DNA of 64,000 bases from an uncultured Nonlabens sp. (GTDB lineage Bacteria; Bacteroidota; Bacteroidia; Flavobacteriales; Flavobacteriaceae). Made by a program: the position numbers and the translations under genes. Positions 16,596-26,775 of the stretch are shown here, one piece after another. Below the pieces are notes generated by a model. It did no database searches, was not told the origin of the DNA, and saw only the letters and a list, made by a program, of their open reading frames with translations. Within the stretch, counting starts at the first letter, position 1; every line of letters begins with the position of its first letter. Location of the stretch: positions 1-64,000 of the forward strand of contig NZ_CANLXZ010000002.1 in the NCBI RefSeq assembly GCF_947495285.1, in the 5' to 3' direction.

Positions 16596-18263
16596 ATGAG
16601 AAAATTATACTTTATAGCTGTTTTATTTGTTTCTCAAATAGCTCTAGCACAAGTAACAAACGAAGCAACTCCACGTGGTTGGGATTTTGCTTTAAAATCT
16701 ACTCCTAGATTAGAAGTTATGCCATTAGTAGATGAGCAGGCTCTTTTATTAGAGGACGAGTTAGAAAAGCAAAATTCTATTACTAAACCTTTAAGATTTG
16801 GAACTAATTTAAATGTTGATTTTAATTTATTTAATTCAGGGACATGGACAGAGTTAGAAAATGGAGATAGATTATGGCGTTTACAAATTAAATCTAATGG
16901 TGCAAAGACAATAAACTTGATGTTAGATAGATATGATGTTCCTGAAGGAGCTGAGTTTTACATTTATAATGATGATCATACTGATAAGATAGGACCATAT
17001 ACTGATAGTGAAAATCAGTCAGATGGTTATTTAATGACCTGGATGATCAAAGGTGATCATGTATGGGTAGAATATTTTGAGCCTGCATCGGTTAAAAATA
17101 TGGGTAGAATTTCAATAGATAACGTAGTCCATGGTTACAGATCTTTAGATTCTTCACTAGATGCTCAGAAGTTAAATGAGTCAGGTGACTGTAATGTCGA
17201 TGCTCTATGTGATCCTAATGGTAATCGTGGTGGTGGTTCTAATTGGGCTACTGTAAGAGATGATTATATTAATGGTGTTGCTAGAATTATTTTTCCTAGT
17301 GGTAATGGGTCATCTACTTGTACAGGTACTTTAATTAATAATGTAGCTCAAGATGGAACTCCTTATTTCTTAACTGCAGACCATTGTTTAGGGAATACAG
17401 CAGATGGTGCAGGAGCTTCTTTTAACGCAAGTCAATGGTCTTTTGGTTTTCAATGGTATACGAACACGCCAGATTGTGCCACTTTTGCAAATACGGTGGG
17501 TTCTAATGCTCCGACTAGAGTGTTAACTGGTGCAACTTTAAAGGCGAATAGAAGTGCTTCTGACTTTGCTTTGTTTGAACTTAATCAAATGCCTCCAGCG
17601 GCTTGGGATTTATTCTATGGAGGTTGGAATAAGAGTACTACTCCTTCTACCCAGCAATTGGGTATTCATCACCCTAGTTTTGATATTATGAAATTATCAC
17701 GTAACGATCAATCTACTTTTGGGACTACTTTTCAAGGAACTCAAACATGGATAATTGCTGACTGGGATTATGGTGTAACAGAAGGTGGTTCTTCAGGTAG
17801 TTGTTTACTCGATATTAATGGTCACATTGTAGGGCAACTATATGGTGGATTTGCTGCTTGTTCCGGAACAAATGATAATGGTACTGCAGATTATTATGGA
17901 AGATTTGATGTTAGTTGGAATGGTGGTTTTAGTTCAGCTACTCGATTAAGAGATTGGCTAGATCCTGATAATACTAATCCTACTTCATTAGATGGTGAAT
18001 ATGCTGCTGCTTTGAGTAATCAATTAGTTGATAGCGCTATTAGTATTCAATTGTATCCTAATCCATCTAGAGGTATTTTTAATGTGGTGTTAGAGAATCC
18101 TGCTAGTTATAGTGTTTATAATCTTTCTGGTAAGTTGATACGTTCTGGTTCTTTTGATCAATTAGAGAATCAATTAGATATTCAAAATTTATCTAGCGGT
18201 ATTTACTTCTTGAAAATTCAAGGTGAGAATATCTCTATAACAGAAAAAATCTCTAAAATTTAA
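16596..18263 (+). CDS. Secreted trypsin-fold serine endopeptidase with T9SS sorting domain
   Basis: From the ATG at 16596 the protein has 555 residues; an in-frame TTG 39 bases upstream would put extra residues in front of the signal peptide and is rejected. A Sec signal peptide (MRKLYFIAVLFVSQIALAQ) is followed by a ~170-residue propeptide-like region. The trypsin-like catalytic triad is H263 (FLTADHCLG), D323 (ASDFALFEL) and S400 (GGSSGSC), with Cys pairs nearby, resembling the lysyl/glutamyl endopeptidase group. The final ~80 residues form a type A T9SS sorting domain: YPNPSRGIFNVVL then GIYFLKIQGENISITEKI. It is probably exported by the type IX system and nutritional. Own terminator. Confidence 0.9.
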   Translation: MRKLYFIAVLFVSQIALAQVTNEATPRGWDFALKSTPRLEVMPLVDEQALLLEDELEKQNSITKPLRFGTNLNVDFNLFNSGTWTELENGDRLWRLQIKSNGAKTINLMLDRYDVPEGAEFYIYNDDHTDKIGPYTDSENQSDGYLMTWMIKGDHVWVEYFEPASVKNMGRISIDNVVHGYRSLDSSLDAQKLNESGDCNVDALCDPNGNRGGGSNWATVRDDYINGVARIIFPSGNGSSTCTGTLINNVAQDGTPYFLTADHCLGNTADGAGASFNASQWSFGFQWYTNTPDCATFANTVGSNAPTRVLTGATLKANRSASDFALFELNQMPPAAWDLFYGGWNKSTTPSTQQLGIHHPSFDIMKLSRNDQSTFGTTFQGTQTWIIADWDYGVTEGGSSGSCLLDINGHIVGQLYGGFAACSGTNDNGTADYYGRFDVSWNGGFSSATRLRDWLDPDNTNPTSLDGEYAAALSNQLVDSAISIQLYPNPSRGIFNVVLENPASYSVYNLSGKLIRSGSFDQLENQLDIQNLSSGIYFLKIQGENISITEKISKI

Positions 18264-18306
18264 TTAATAGGGTGAATTAAAAAGTAATAAACTTAAGATT
18301 TCATAC

Positions 18307-18349
18307 AAAACGCGTTGCAAGATCATGTAATTTTGCAACGCGTTTTTTT
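18307..18349 (+). terminator. Intrinsic terminator of the serine protease gene
   Basis: A 14-bp perfect stem, AAAACGCGTTGCAA (18307-18320) with 18333-18346, ends in seven Ts. It overlaps the longest open frame of rlmN, which shows that the rlmN start lies downstream of it. Confidence 0.93.
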
Positions 18350-18359
18350 ATATACTATT

Positions 18360-19403
18360 TTGAAAGAGAAGAAGAAAGATATTAGATCACTTACTAAAGA
18401 GCAACTTAGAGATTATTTCGTTGAAAATGGAGATAAGGCTTTTAGAGGTAACCAGGTTTATGAATGGTTATGGAAAAAAGCTGCGCATTCATTTGACGAT
18501 ATGACTAATGTTTCTAAAGATACCAGAGCATTTCTAGAAGAGCATTTTGTTATCAATCATATTAGGGTGGACGATATGCAGAGGAGTGAAGATGGTACAA
18601 TAAAAAACGCAGTTAAACTTCATGACGGTCTAACTGTAGAGTCTGTTCTTATACCTACCGCTACGAGAACCACCGCTTGCGTGTCTTCTCAAGTAGGTTG
18701 TAGTCTCAATTGTGAGTTTTGCGCTACTGCAAGATTAAAACGTATGAGAAACTTGCAACCAGATGAGATATATGATCAGGTCATAGCTATAGATCAACAA
18801 AGTAGACTGTACCATAATATTCCTTTATCTAATATTGTGTTTATGGGTATGGGTGAGCCGTTGATGAATTATAACAATGTTCTTAAATCTATAGAAAAGA
18901 TTACAGGTGAAGATGGTTTAGGGATGTCTCCTAAGCGTATAACGCTTTCTACCAGTGGAGTTCCTAAGATGATGAAAAAACTTGCTGATGACGGCCCTAA
19001 GTTTAACCTAGCGCTTTCATTGCATAGTGCGATAGATGAAAAGCGTACTAAGATCATGCCTTTTAATGAGCAGTTCCCATTATCTGACATAAAAGATGCC
19101 TTAAAATACTGGTATGAAAAGACAGGTACAAAGGTTACTTATGAGTATGTGGTATGGAAAGGAATTAATGATACAGAAGAGGACGTGCATGAGCTGGTTA
19201 AATTTTGCAAAGTAATACCTTGCAAAGTGAATATCATTGAATATAACTCTATAGACGACCCTAGATTTGAACAAGCTAGCCCAAAGGCTATCGAGATGTA
19301 TAGATCACAACTAGAACGCAACCGTATAGTTGTAAATGTTAGAAGAAGTAGAGGTAAAGATATTGATGCCGCTTGTGGTCAGCTAGCAAATAAACAGCAG
19401 TAA
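18360..19403 (+). CDS. rlmN: Dual-specificity 23S rRNA/tRNA adenine-C2 methyltransferase RlmN
   Basis: From a TTG at 18360 the protein has 347 residues, starting (M)KEKKKDIRSLTKEQ. The longer frame from 18315 runs through a terminator stem and is rejected. It is a radical-SAM enzyme that methylates A2503 of 23S rRNA and A37 of some tRNAs. The iron-sulfur motif CSLNCEFC gives C114, C118 and C121. The two mechanistic cysteines are C107 and C339 (DAACGQL). GMGEPLMNY, TLSTSGVPKMM and LALSLHSA are further family marks. Monocistronic. Confidence 0.95.
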   Translation: MKEKKKDIRSLTKEQLRDYFVENGDKAFRGNQVYEWLWKKAAHSFDDMTNVSKDTRAFLEEHFVINHIRVDDMQRSEDGTIKNAVKLHDGLTVESVLIPTATRTTACVSSQVGCSLNCEFCATARLKRMRNLQPDEIYDQVIAIDQQSRLYHNIPLSNIVFMGMGEPLMNYNNVLKSIEKITGEDGLGMSPKRITLSTSGVPKMMKKLADDGPKFNLALSLHSAIDEKRTKIMPFNEQFPLSDIKDALKYWYEKTGTKVTYEYVVWKGINDTEEDVHELVKFCKVIPCKVNIIEYNSIDDPRFEQASPKAIEMYRSQLERNRIVVNVRRSRGKDIDAACGQLANKQQ

Positions 19404-19450
19404 GTTAATTAGTAGTTCTTTTTAAATGTAAGAGATTAATTCTTAAGCAT

Positions 19451-19480
19451 AAAAAAAACTGCCTCAAATTAATGAGACAG
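19451..19480 (-). terminator. Intrinsic terminator of the anchor-J protein gene
   Basis: CTGCCTCA (19459-19466) and TGAGACAG (19473-19480) form a stem with one G-U pair. Eight Ts follow on the minus strand. It may also serve rlmN weakly from the other side. Confidence 0.8.
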
Positions 19481-19504
19481 CCTCTTTTAGTAATTGAAAG
19501 GGTA

Positions 19505-20986
19505 CTATTGTTTTATAAAACGGATGGTTTGTGTTCCTAATTCGCTTGTAGCTGATAAAAAATATAAGCCGTTTTTAAGAGAGCTAACATTTAATCTGTT
19601 ATTCTCTAGTTTTAAATTGTTGCTTATAGATTGACCTAGTGCATTGGTTAAAGTGATGTCATTTATTGCTGTATCTGTATTCAAATTAATATAATCCGTT
19701 GCTGGATTAGGGCTTAATGTCATGAAGTTAATCTCTTCATCATTTACAGAAGCAGTAATTCCAGTTGTAAATTCCCATACAGGACTAGAAGTGTTTGCTC
19801 CACCTAAGTTTTCAGCATCTAATTTCCAATAAAAAGTAGTGTTGTCAGGTACATTACTTAGTCTAAAACTAGAAGTAGGACCTACTATACCTGTAGTAAA
19901 TAGAGATAAATCTGTTGGAGAAGTTCCTAGGCTTAAAGTGTATATTTCTACTGGATCTCCAGAAGGTTCTGTCCACATGAAAGTTATTGCATTATCAGGG
20001 TTACCATCCATATCTACATCAGTAACTTCTAATGGTGCCGTTGCAGTATCTGCTGGAGTTGGGTTTGAAACTGTTCCAGGTGCGATAGTTGTTCCTGTCA
20101 TTGTTGTAAAACTCCATACTGGTTGAGTTGTTGATGGGCCAAAACTATTACTTGGTACCACCTGCCAATAGTATGTAGTCCCTTCAAAAAATCTAGGTAA
20201 TGTAACCGTTGTAGCTGTCCCTGCTAGAGTACCTAAGGATTGAAGAGTAGTCGGTGAATCACCTAAGAAAAATTCGATTTGTTCTGCTGCTAGACCAGAC
20301 GTAGCAAGTTGCCATGTGAATGTTACCGAGTTGTCAGGTGCGTTATCAGCATTAGCATCAGCAGTATTTACCATAACTCCTGAAGCCAAGTTAGCAGGGT
20401 CAGGGCTAGTATTGTCATTCGGTGCAGCTGTTGCTCCTTGTACAACTTCTACGTTGTCAAAGGTGATAAAGTCACCATCATTTTGTCTGTGTACAAATGC
20501 GATGTATACACTTTGTCCTACATATGCTCTAAGATTTACTTCAAATTGAGAAAATACGGCAGAGTTAGGTGCTGGATTACCTAATTGAGCCTCGCTAAAT
20601 GTTTCTATTTCTGTAAAAGAATTTGGATCTGTTTGTGAAGTAGTTGATACTTGAATAGATAAGATAGAACCGAAGTCTCCTTGATTAAAATCTGTCGCTA
20701 GAAATCTTAATAGGTTTTGAGTAGCGTTAATAGGTATAAGTGGTGATACAATAAAATCTTCAGCAACCATTCCTGCTGTAACTACCTCAAAACCTGATTG
20801 AGCTCTGAAATCAGGTTCAGTACCTGCTTGAACCCATTGTTCAACCGTACCTAATCCGTTTGCGCCGTTATAAACTGCCCAACCAGCTGGTGGAAACGCT
20901 GCATTTGTGCCGTTAAAGTCTTCAGAAAATTGCGCGTAGCTCATCGTGAAGCAAAAAAGCATTAATAAAATAGTAATTTTTTTCAT
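19505..20986 (-). CDS. Secreted choice-of-anchor J / fibronectin-like T9SS protein
   Basis: The 493-residue protein starts with a signal peptide (MKKITILLMLFCFTMSYAQ). Residues about 20-185 are a choice-of-anchor J (cleaved-adhesin-like) jelly roll: FSEDFNGTNAAFPPAGW, QWVQAGTEPDF, FITFDNVEVVQG. Two successive fibronectin-III-like repeats follow (about 195-300 and 305-410), each with a PDNSVTFTW / PDNAITFMW strand and a TTYYWQVVP / TTFYWKLDA strand. The end is a type A T9SS sorting domain (LSPNPATDYINL, LKNGLYFLSATS). It is a cell-surface or secreted adhesin-like protein; ligand unknown. Confidence 0.88.
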   Translation of the reverse strand: MKKITILLMLFCFTMSYAQFSEDFNGTNAAFPPAGWAVYNGANGLGTVEQWVQAGTEPDFRAQSGFEVVTAGMVAEDFIVSPLIPINATQNLLRFLATDFNQGDFGSILSIQVSTTSQTDPNSFTEIETFSEAQLGNPAPNSAVFSQFEVNLRAYVGQSVYIAFVHRQNDGDFITFDNVEVVQGATAAPNDNTSPDPANLASGVMVNTADANADNAPDNSVTFTWQLATSGLAAEQIEFFLGDSPTTLQSLGTLAGTATTVTLPRFFEGTTYYWQVVPSNSFGPSTTQPVWSFTTMTGTTIAPGTVSNPTPADTATAPLEVTDVDMDGNPDNAITFMWTEPSGDPVEIYTLSLGTSPTDLSLFTTGIVGPTSSFRLSNVPDNTTFYWKLDAENLGGANTSSPVWEFTTGITASVNDEEINFMTLSPNPATDYINLNTDTAINDITLTNALGQSISNNLKLENNRLNVSSLKNGLYFLSATSELGTQTIRFIKQ

Positions 20987-21198
20987 AGTTATGGAGTTTT
21001 TTTGAATAAGTGCTCAATATATAAGATTTTAAGGCTTTTTAAGAGATTATTACGAGTAAATTACTATTGAATCAATATGTTTTTTTATGTAGTAGATTGA
21101 ATGAGGCGTATTCACATGTACGTTTGCCCATTGAAGTAATCACTAACAACATTATTTGTTAAAATAGCATTCTATTTAATAGATAAACGTTGTAGTCT

Positions 21199-21206
21199 TA
21201 TATTTG
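21199..21206 (+). promoter_or_regulatory. -7 element for polyprenyl synthase gene (TATATTTG)
   Basis: A perfect TAnnTTTG box lies 7 bases before the ATG at 21214, so the transcript would have almost no leader. No clear -33 box is seen. Confidence 0.5.
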
Positions 21207-21213
21207 CAACCTT

Positions 21214-22191
21214 ATGAAGATAGTAGAGCAAATAAAAGAGCCTATAGCTCATGAAATGGAACTTTTTGAAAAAAAGTTTCATCTATCTATGGCTTCACGC
21301 ATTGCTTTATTAAATCGCATCACACATTTTATAGTAAACCGTAAGGGGAAACAAATGCGCCCTATGTTTGTTTTTCTAGTAGCAAAAATGGTGGGTAATG
21401 GTCAGGTTAATGAGCGTACTTACCGCGGCGCGTCTGTTATAGAGCTTATTCATACAGCAACTCTAGTTCATGATGACGTGGTAGATGATAGTTTAAAGCG
21501 CAGGGGTTTCTTCTCTGTAAATGCTTTATGGAAAAATAAAATCGCCGTTCTAGTAGGAGATTATTTACTGTCTAAAGGGTTGCTTCTTAGTATTGATAAC
21601 AAAGATTTTGACCTTTTACAAATCATAAGCGTTGCCGTGCGTGAGATGAGTGAGGGCGAGTTGCTTCAAATAGAAAAGGCAAGACGCCTAGATATTACAG
21701 AAGATGTTTACTATGACATCATTCGTAAAAAAACGGCCACCTTAATAGCGGCATGTTGTAGTCTAGGAGCTGGCGCAGTCTCACCAGACAGTGAAGACGT
21801 CGAGAAGATGCGCAAATTTGGCGAGCTTATAGGGATATCATTCCAGATCAAAGATGATCTTTTTGATTATGGAAATGAGCGTATAGGGAAGCCTACTGGT
21901 ATAGATATTAAGGAACAAAAAATGACCTTACCATTAATTTACTGTCTTAATAACGCTAGTGCTAAAGATAAAAAATGGCTTATCAACTCGGTTAAAAAGC
22001 ACAATCGAGATAAGAAAAGAGTACGTCAGGTTGTTGACTTTGTTAAGAATAACGGCGGCTTAGACTATGCAATTAAGGCTATGTATCAATATAAGGAAGA
22101 AGCACTTGCTATCTTAAATACCTATCCAGAGTCAGAATATAAGAATTCACTTAAAATGATGGTGGATTATGTAATAGATCGTAAAAAGTAA
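21214..22191 (+). CDS. Trans polyprenyl diphosphate synthase
   Basis: The 325-residue enzyme adds isopentenyl diphosphate units to allylic diphosphates, making the side chain of menaquinone or ubiquinone-like quinones (octaprenyl/heptaprenyl type). The first Asp-rich motif is HDDVVDD (D87, D88, D91) and the second is QIKDDLFDYG. KQMRPMFVFL near residue 46 is the IPP-binding segment. Flavobacteria use menaquinone-6, so a hexaprenyl product would be expected, but chain length cannot be read directly. It has its own promoter, about 150 bases before der. Confidence 0.92.
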   Translation: MKIVEQIKEPIAHEMELFEKKFHLSMASRIALLNRITHFIVNRKGKQMRPMFVFLVAKMVGNGQVNERTYRGASVIELIHTATLVHDDVVDDSLKRRGFFSVNALWKNKIAVLVGDYLLSKGLLLSIDNKDFDLLQIISVAVREMSEGELLQIEKARRLDITEDVYYDIIRKKTATLIAACCSLGAGAVSPDSEDVEKMRKFGELIGISFQIKDDLFDYGNERIGKPTGIDIKEQKMTLPLIYCLNNASAKDKKWLINSVKKHNRDKKRVRQVVDFVKNNGGLDYAIKAMYQYKEEALAILNTYPESEYKNSLKMMVDYVIDRKK

Positions 22192-22238
22192 CATTCTAAC
22201 TTGCTGCTTTAATTGCGCAATGTGGTTTGTCTTTAGTT

Positions 22239-22254
22239 CGCTTTCGCGAAAGCG
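22239..22254. repeat. Dispersed palindrome copy 6 (polyprenyl synthase-der spacer)
   Basis: Perfect CGCTTTCGCGAAAGCG with partly pairing flanks (TT/GGAA), intergenic. Confidence 0.95.
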
Positions 22255-22308
22255 GAATTTTTATCAAACATCTTATCCTAGCTAGTACGCTAATCCTCAA
22301 TAAAAAAC

Positions 22309-22316
22309 TACCTTTG
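22309..22316 (+). promoter_or_regulatory. -7 element for der (TACCTTTG)
   Basis: TACCTTTG matches TAnnTTTG and lies 20 bases before the der ATG. The -33 element is not evident. Confidence 0.6.
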
Positions 22317-22336
22317 CAAACGCAAAAAATGCCATC

Positions 22337-23638
22337 ATGAGTATAGTAGCAATAGTAGGAAGACCTAATGTAGGTAAGTCAACTCTTTTTAATCGTATGA
22401 TTCAAAGGAGAGAAGCGATCACCGATTCTGTAAGTGGAGTAACTAGAGATAGACATTACGGGAGAAGTGACTGGAATGGTAAAGAGTTTTCTCTTATTGA
22501 CACTGGTGGTTATGTAGTCGGTAGTGATGATATTTTTGAAGAAGAGATAGATCAACAAGTAGAGCTAGCTATTGATGAGGCAGATGCCATCATTTTCATG
22601 GTTAATGCCGAAGAAGGTATAACACCGATGGATGAAGATGTAGCTACATTATTGCGCAAGGTGACAAAGCCGGTTTTTCTAGTCGTTAATAAAGTAGATA
22701 ATAATCAACGGGAGCAAGATGCTTATGAATTTTATAATCTAGGTCTAGGTGAATACTATTCTATTTCTAGTATGAATGGTAGCGGTACTGGTGATTTACT
22801 AGACGAGATAGTGAAGATATTACCAGATACAGAAGAAGAAACGGTAGACGATTTACCACGATTTGCTGTAGTAGGAAGACCTAATGCTGGTAAAAGTTCT
22901 TTTATAAATGCCCTTATAGGTGAGGAGAGATATATCGTTACAGATATTGCTGGTACTACAAGAGATTCTATAGATACTAAATACAATCGTTTTGGTTTTG
23001 AATTTAATCTAGTTGACACGGCTGGTATTAGAAGAAAGAAGAAAGTGCGTGAAGATCTAGAGTTTTACAGTGTAATGCGTAGTGTAAGAGCTATAGAACA
23101 TGCAGATGTTTGCATACTTATGCTGGATGCAACTAGAGGATTTGATGGTCAGGTGCAAAATATTTTTTGGCTAGCAGAGCGCAATCGTAAAGGAATCGTT
23201 GTTCTAGTGAATAAGTGGGATCTAGTGGATAAAGAAACTAACACGGCTAAGGAGTACGAGGCGATGATTAGAAAAGAAATGGAACCTTTTACAGATGTTC
23301 CTATTGTCTTTATTTCTGTAATGAATAAACAACGTATTCATAAAGCGATTGAAACAGCGGTAGCGGTTTATAAAAATCGCAGTAAAAAGATTAAAACGAG
23401 TCAACTTAATGAGGTGTTACTTCCTTTAATAGAGAACTATCCGCCACCATCATTAAAGGGTAAGTTTGTTAAAATTAAATTTATTACTCAATTACCGACA
23501 CCACAGCCTCAGTTTGCGTTTTTCTGTAACTTACCTCAGTACGTTAGGGATTCTTATAAAAGATATTTAGAAAACCAATTGAGAAAACATTTTGATTTCC
23601 ATGGTGTCCCAATTAGTGTATATATGAGAAAAAAATAA
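22337..23638 (+). CDS. der: Ribosome biogenesis GTPase Der (EngA)
   Basis: The 433-residue protein has two tandem GTPase domains and a KH-like C-terminal domain, the hallmark of Der, which assists 50S assembly. The first domain has GRPNVGKST (residues 7-15), DTGGY and NKVD. The second has GRPNAGKSS (about 180-188), [11 protein letters not shown] and NKWD. The KH-like end includes [14 protein letters not shown]. It is a single-gene unit between a promoter and a terminator. Confidence 0.97.
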   Translation: MSIVAIVGRPNVGKSTLFNRMIQRREAITDSVSGVTRDRHYGRSDWNGKEFSLIDTGGYVVGSDDIFEEEIDQQVELAIDEADAIIFMVNAEEGITPMDEDVATLLRKVTKPVFLVVNKVDNNQREQDAYEFYNLGLGEYYSISSMNGSGTGDLLDEIVKILPDTEEETVDDLPRFAVVGRPNAGKSSFINALIGEERYIVTDIAGTTRDSIDTKYNRFGFEFNLVDTAGIRRKKKVREDLEFYSVMRSVRAIEHADVCILMLDATRGFDGQVQNIFWLAERNRKGIVVLVNKWDLVDKETNTAKEYEAMIRKEMEPFTDVPIVFISVMNKQRIHKAIETAVAVYKNRSKKIKTSQLNEVLLPLIENYPPPSLKGKFVKIKFITQLPTPQPQFAFFCNLPQYVRDSYKRYLENQLRKHFDFHGVPISVYMRKK

Positions 23639-23662
23639 ACAACATATCAAATCTTTAAAAAA

Positions 23663-23690
23663 AAAGCATTCTGGAAAGGATGCTTTTTTT
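23663..23690 (+). terminator. Intrinsic terminator of der
   Basis: AAAGCATTC pairs (one G-U) with GGATGCTTT and is followed by Ts. Confidence 0.85.
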
Positions 23691-23830
23691 ATGCTCTTAA
23701 AGTGAAGATTAAATAATAAAGAGGTGCTTTCTTAATAAATTGTTAAGAACAGAGCGGTGTTAAAATTTTACTAATTACATTGCGTTTTTCTCTATACTGT
23801 AACTAACTAACCGATAAAAAATACTCTACT

Positions 23831-26599
23831 ATGAGGTTCTCGATTTTAGTCATTTTTTTAATGGCTTTTTCTCTCTCGTCACAAGCGCAGCAATTTACTA
23901 TTAAGGGAATAGTGAGCGATTCTTTAACTAATGAAAAACTCCTAAGCGCAACAGTCTATCTAGAGAGTGTTAAGGATTCTACTTTAATAACTTATTCTAT
24001 TACTGATACAGAAGGTATATTTACCTTATCAGGAAATACAGCATTTGAAAAGGTAGCGCTTATAGCTTCTTTTCAAGGGTATAAAAATTATTCTAGAACT
24101 ATAAATCTTAACGACGCTAGAGAATTAGATCTAGGTGTGATTAATTTGAGTAATGACATAGAGTCTTTAAATAGTATAGTAGTTAGAGCAAGAAAAGCAC
24201 CTATAACTGTAAAGCAAGATACTCTAGAGTTTAATGCAAAATCATTTAATACAAAAGCAGATGCTACTCTGGAAGATGTAATGAAAGAGCTGCCAGGTGT
24301 GAAGGTAGGTAAAGACGGTAAAATAACTGTAAATGGTAAAGAGGTTTCTAAGATTTTAGTGAACGGGAAAGAATTCTTCGGCGATGATCCACAAATAGCT
24401 CTCAAAAATTTACCTAAAGAAATTATTGATAAAATCCAGGTGACAGAATCTAAAACAGATGCTCAAAAAGCAAATGGGGAAGATGGAGACGCAAATATAA
24501 GTGAGATTAACATAACCATAGACGAAGATAAAAACAAAGGTTGGTTCTCGCGATTAACAGCTGGTGGCGGTACTGATGATAGGTACTCTATGAGTGGAAT
24601 TGTAAATTATTTTAATAAAGATCTTAAAGTAAGTGTTTTAGGAAGTAGTAATAATATTAATAGTCCGGGATTCTCCTTTGACGAGATTTATGATGCTATG
24701 GGTGGTAGTGCTTATTCTATCACTAGAAGTAGTAATGGTAGTTTTGGTATCAATGGTGTAAACTTTGGTGGTAGCGGTGGTATTACTTCTAGTGATAGTG
24801 CTGGTTTAAATATGTCTAATGACTGGGGTGAAACGGTAAGTGTTTCTTTAAATTATTTTTATGGAGGTAACGATACAGAATCTGCCTCTGATAGTCGCAG
24901 GACCACGTTCCTGCCGGATAGGACATTTAATACAGAAAGTTCTAACCGTGGTGATAGGTCGGGAAATAGTCATAGAATAAGTGGCCGTGTAGAGGTTAAA
25001 CCAGATACACTTACCACTATTAGTGTAAGGCCTAACATAAACCTTTCAGATAACTATAGTGATAACACGAGTAGCTCGCTTTCTAGCGATGAAAATGGTA
25101 ATAATATAAATAGCGTTAAGACATCTTCTATATCTGACTCAAAGAATAGATCTTATAGTGCCCGTATGAATCTGTCTAGAAGAACTCAAGAAAAAGGAAC
25201 TAACTATGGTTTTTATGGGAACGTAAATAAAAAGAGCAGTGATTCACAAAGTGATTTTAATAGTACCACTACTACCTTTAATACAGCAGGTAATCCAGAT
25301 ACTCCAGTGGTCCAAGATCAATTAATAGATGAAGAGTCAGATTCACAAAGCTTTTCCATAACTCCATATCTCAACAAGAAGCTCTCAGAAACTACGGGAC
25401 TGATTTTGAACTATAATTTTGAAGCAGGAAAAGAGAATAATCAGAGAAGTATTTTTGATAGAGATGGATCTGATAATTTAGTTTTCAATACAACACTAAG
25501 TAATAATTATGTAGTAAATAATACACAGCAAAGACCTAGTGTAGGATTAAAGTATAAGAAAGACGATTTAAGACTAGATGTAAGTGCAGGAGTTATTTAT
25601 CAGACACTAGATAGTGAAGACCAGTTGTTGAGAACTAGTTTTGAGAAAGAATTTACAGATCCTTATGTGCGAGCAAACCTTAGTTATAAATTTGGCAAGT
25701 TCGGTAGAGTGTATTTAAATTACCGTAATAGTGTAAATGTACCTAGTGTAAGACAGTTGCAGCCTGTAGAGAATACTACAAATCCACAAAATATAGTAAT
25801 AGGTAATCCAGACCTAGATGCGAGCCAGCAACATAATGTGTACTTTAACCTGAGTCGCTATGATTGGGAAAAAGGTTCTGGTTTCTATTCTGGAGGAGGT
25901 TTTACTTATACAGATAATAGTGTTGCAGCCATTACCACTACAGATTTAGATCTTATAAGAACCACTACATATACTAACATAAATGGAGAGTATAACGGTT
26001 ATCTTTATTCTAGTTTTTCAAAAACATGGAAAAAAGACTCTAGAGAAATAGGCTTTGATTTAAGTCTAGATGCAAGCATTTCTATAGATAAAGGTTTTAC
26101 TAACGGTGTGGCTTTTCAATCAGATAATTTTAGTTTATCGCCTAGTCTAACTTTTGAATATAGTTTAAGAGATTACATAGATGTAGATCTAGAGTATCAA
26201 ATCACGGCAAATAAAACGCAATATGATATTGCTTCTATAAGCGAGCAAGATTTTGTTAACCAGCGTGTCGCGATTGATATAACTACTTCCTGGCCACAAC
26301 ATGTAATTTTGGGATTGCGTGGTGAGTACAATAAATTTGGAAATATTTCTGGAGATTTTGATGACGACTCTATCGTTCTTATCGGTAGTCTAGGGTATAA
26401 ATTTGCTAAGGATAAAGCGACGGTTAAGCTTAAAGCTTATGATATACTTAATCAGATTATAGATACTAATAGAGCCATTACAGGTGACTACGTTGCAGAC
26501 ACAAGTAGTCTTGTTCTTAAGCAATACTTTATGCTTAGTTTTACTTATAAGTTCTCAAAATTCGGTGGTAAAGATCCTAATAGAAATAATGATTTTTAA
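23831..26599 (+). CDS. Outer-membrane beta-barrel receptor with carboxypeptidase-like domain
   Basis: The 922-residue protein has a signal peptide (MRFSILVIFLMAFSLSSQAQ). A carboxypeptidase-D-like beta sandwich follows (about 22-115: IKGIVSDSLTNEKLLSATV, DTEGIFTLSG). A plug-like region comes next (about 125-235: ATLEDVMKELPGVKVGKDGKI, NGKEFFGDDPQIALKNLPKEIIDKIQV). The rest is a Ser/Asn-rich barrel ending in KQYFMLSFTYKFSKFGG. This is the TonB-dependent-receptor-like family with the OMP_b-brl_3 barrel. Substrate is unknown, and no SusD partner is adjacent. A dispersed palindrome lies 18 bases past its stop. Confidence 0.85.
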   Translation: MRFSILVIFLMAFSLSSQAQQFTIKGIVSDSLTNEKLLSATVYLESVKDSTLITYSITDTEGIFTLSGNTAFEKVALIASFQGYKNYSRTINLNDARELDLGVINLSNDIESLNSIVVRARKAPITVKQDTLEFNAKSFNTKADATLEDVMKELPGVKVGKDGKITVNGKEVSKILVNGKEFFGDDPQIALKNLPKEIIDKIQVTESKTDAQKANGEDGDANISEINITIDEDKNKGWFSRLTAGGGTDDRYSMSGIVNYFNKDLKVSVLGSSNNINSPGFSFDEIYDAMGGSAYSITRSSNGSFGINGVNFGGSGGITSSDSAGLNMSNDWGETVSVSLNYFYGGNDTESASDSRRTTFLPDRTFNTESSNRGDRSGNSHRISGRVEVKPDTLTTISVRPNINLSDNYSDNTSSSLSSDENGNNINSVKTSSISDSKNRSYSARMNLSRRTQEKGTNYGFYGNVNKKSSDSQSDFNSTTTTFNTAGNPDTPVVQDQLIDEESDSQSFSITPYLNKKLSETTGLILNYNFEAGKENNQRSIFDRDGSDNLVFNTTLSNNYVVNNTQQRPSVGLKYKKDDLRLDVSAGVIYQTLDSEDQLLRTSFEKEFTDPYVRANLSYKFGKFGRVYLNYRNSVNVPSVRQLQPVENTTNPQNIVIGNPDLDASQQHNVYFNLSRYDWEKGSGFYSGGGFTYTDNSVAAITTTDLDLIRTTTYTNINGEYNGYLYSSFSKTWKKDSREIGFDLSLDASISIDKGFTNGVAFQSDNFSLSPSLTFEYSLRDYIDVDLEYQITANKTQYDIASISEQDFVNQRVAIDITTSWPQHVILGLRGEYNKFGNISGDFDDDSIVLIGSLGYKFAKDKATVKLKAYDILNQIIDTNRAITGDYVADTSSLVLKQYFMLSFTYKFSKFGGKDPNRNNDF

Positions 26600-26616
26600 A
26601 TGTTAGATGAGTGTTT

Positions 26617-26632
26617 CGCTTTCGCGAAAGCG
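26617..26632. repeat. Dispersed palindrome copy 7 (after outer-membrane receptor gene)
   Basis: Perfect core with longer partly pairing arms (GTGTT/GAACAC), in the 3' spacer. Confidence 0.95.
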
Positions 26633-26775
26633 GAACACATACCAACATCCATCTTGTTTTGCACATAATTCCCGATTTATGTCAGATTTAACGTTTTTGA
26701 AATAGTAGCATATCCTTTTGTGATCAAAATGTGATTTATTTCTATGTTCTTTGAAAAGAGATAATTGATACGATC

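Noticed and set aside
18315-18359. Longer N terminus for RlmN from a TTG at 18315
   Set aside because: This part is the stem of a strong terminator for the preceding protease gene; the family N terminus begins at the TTG at 18360.
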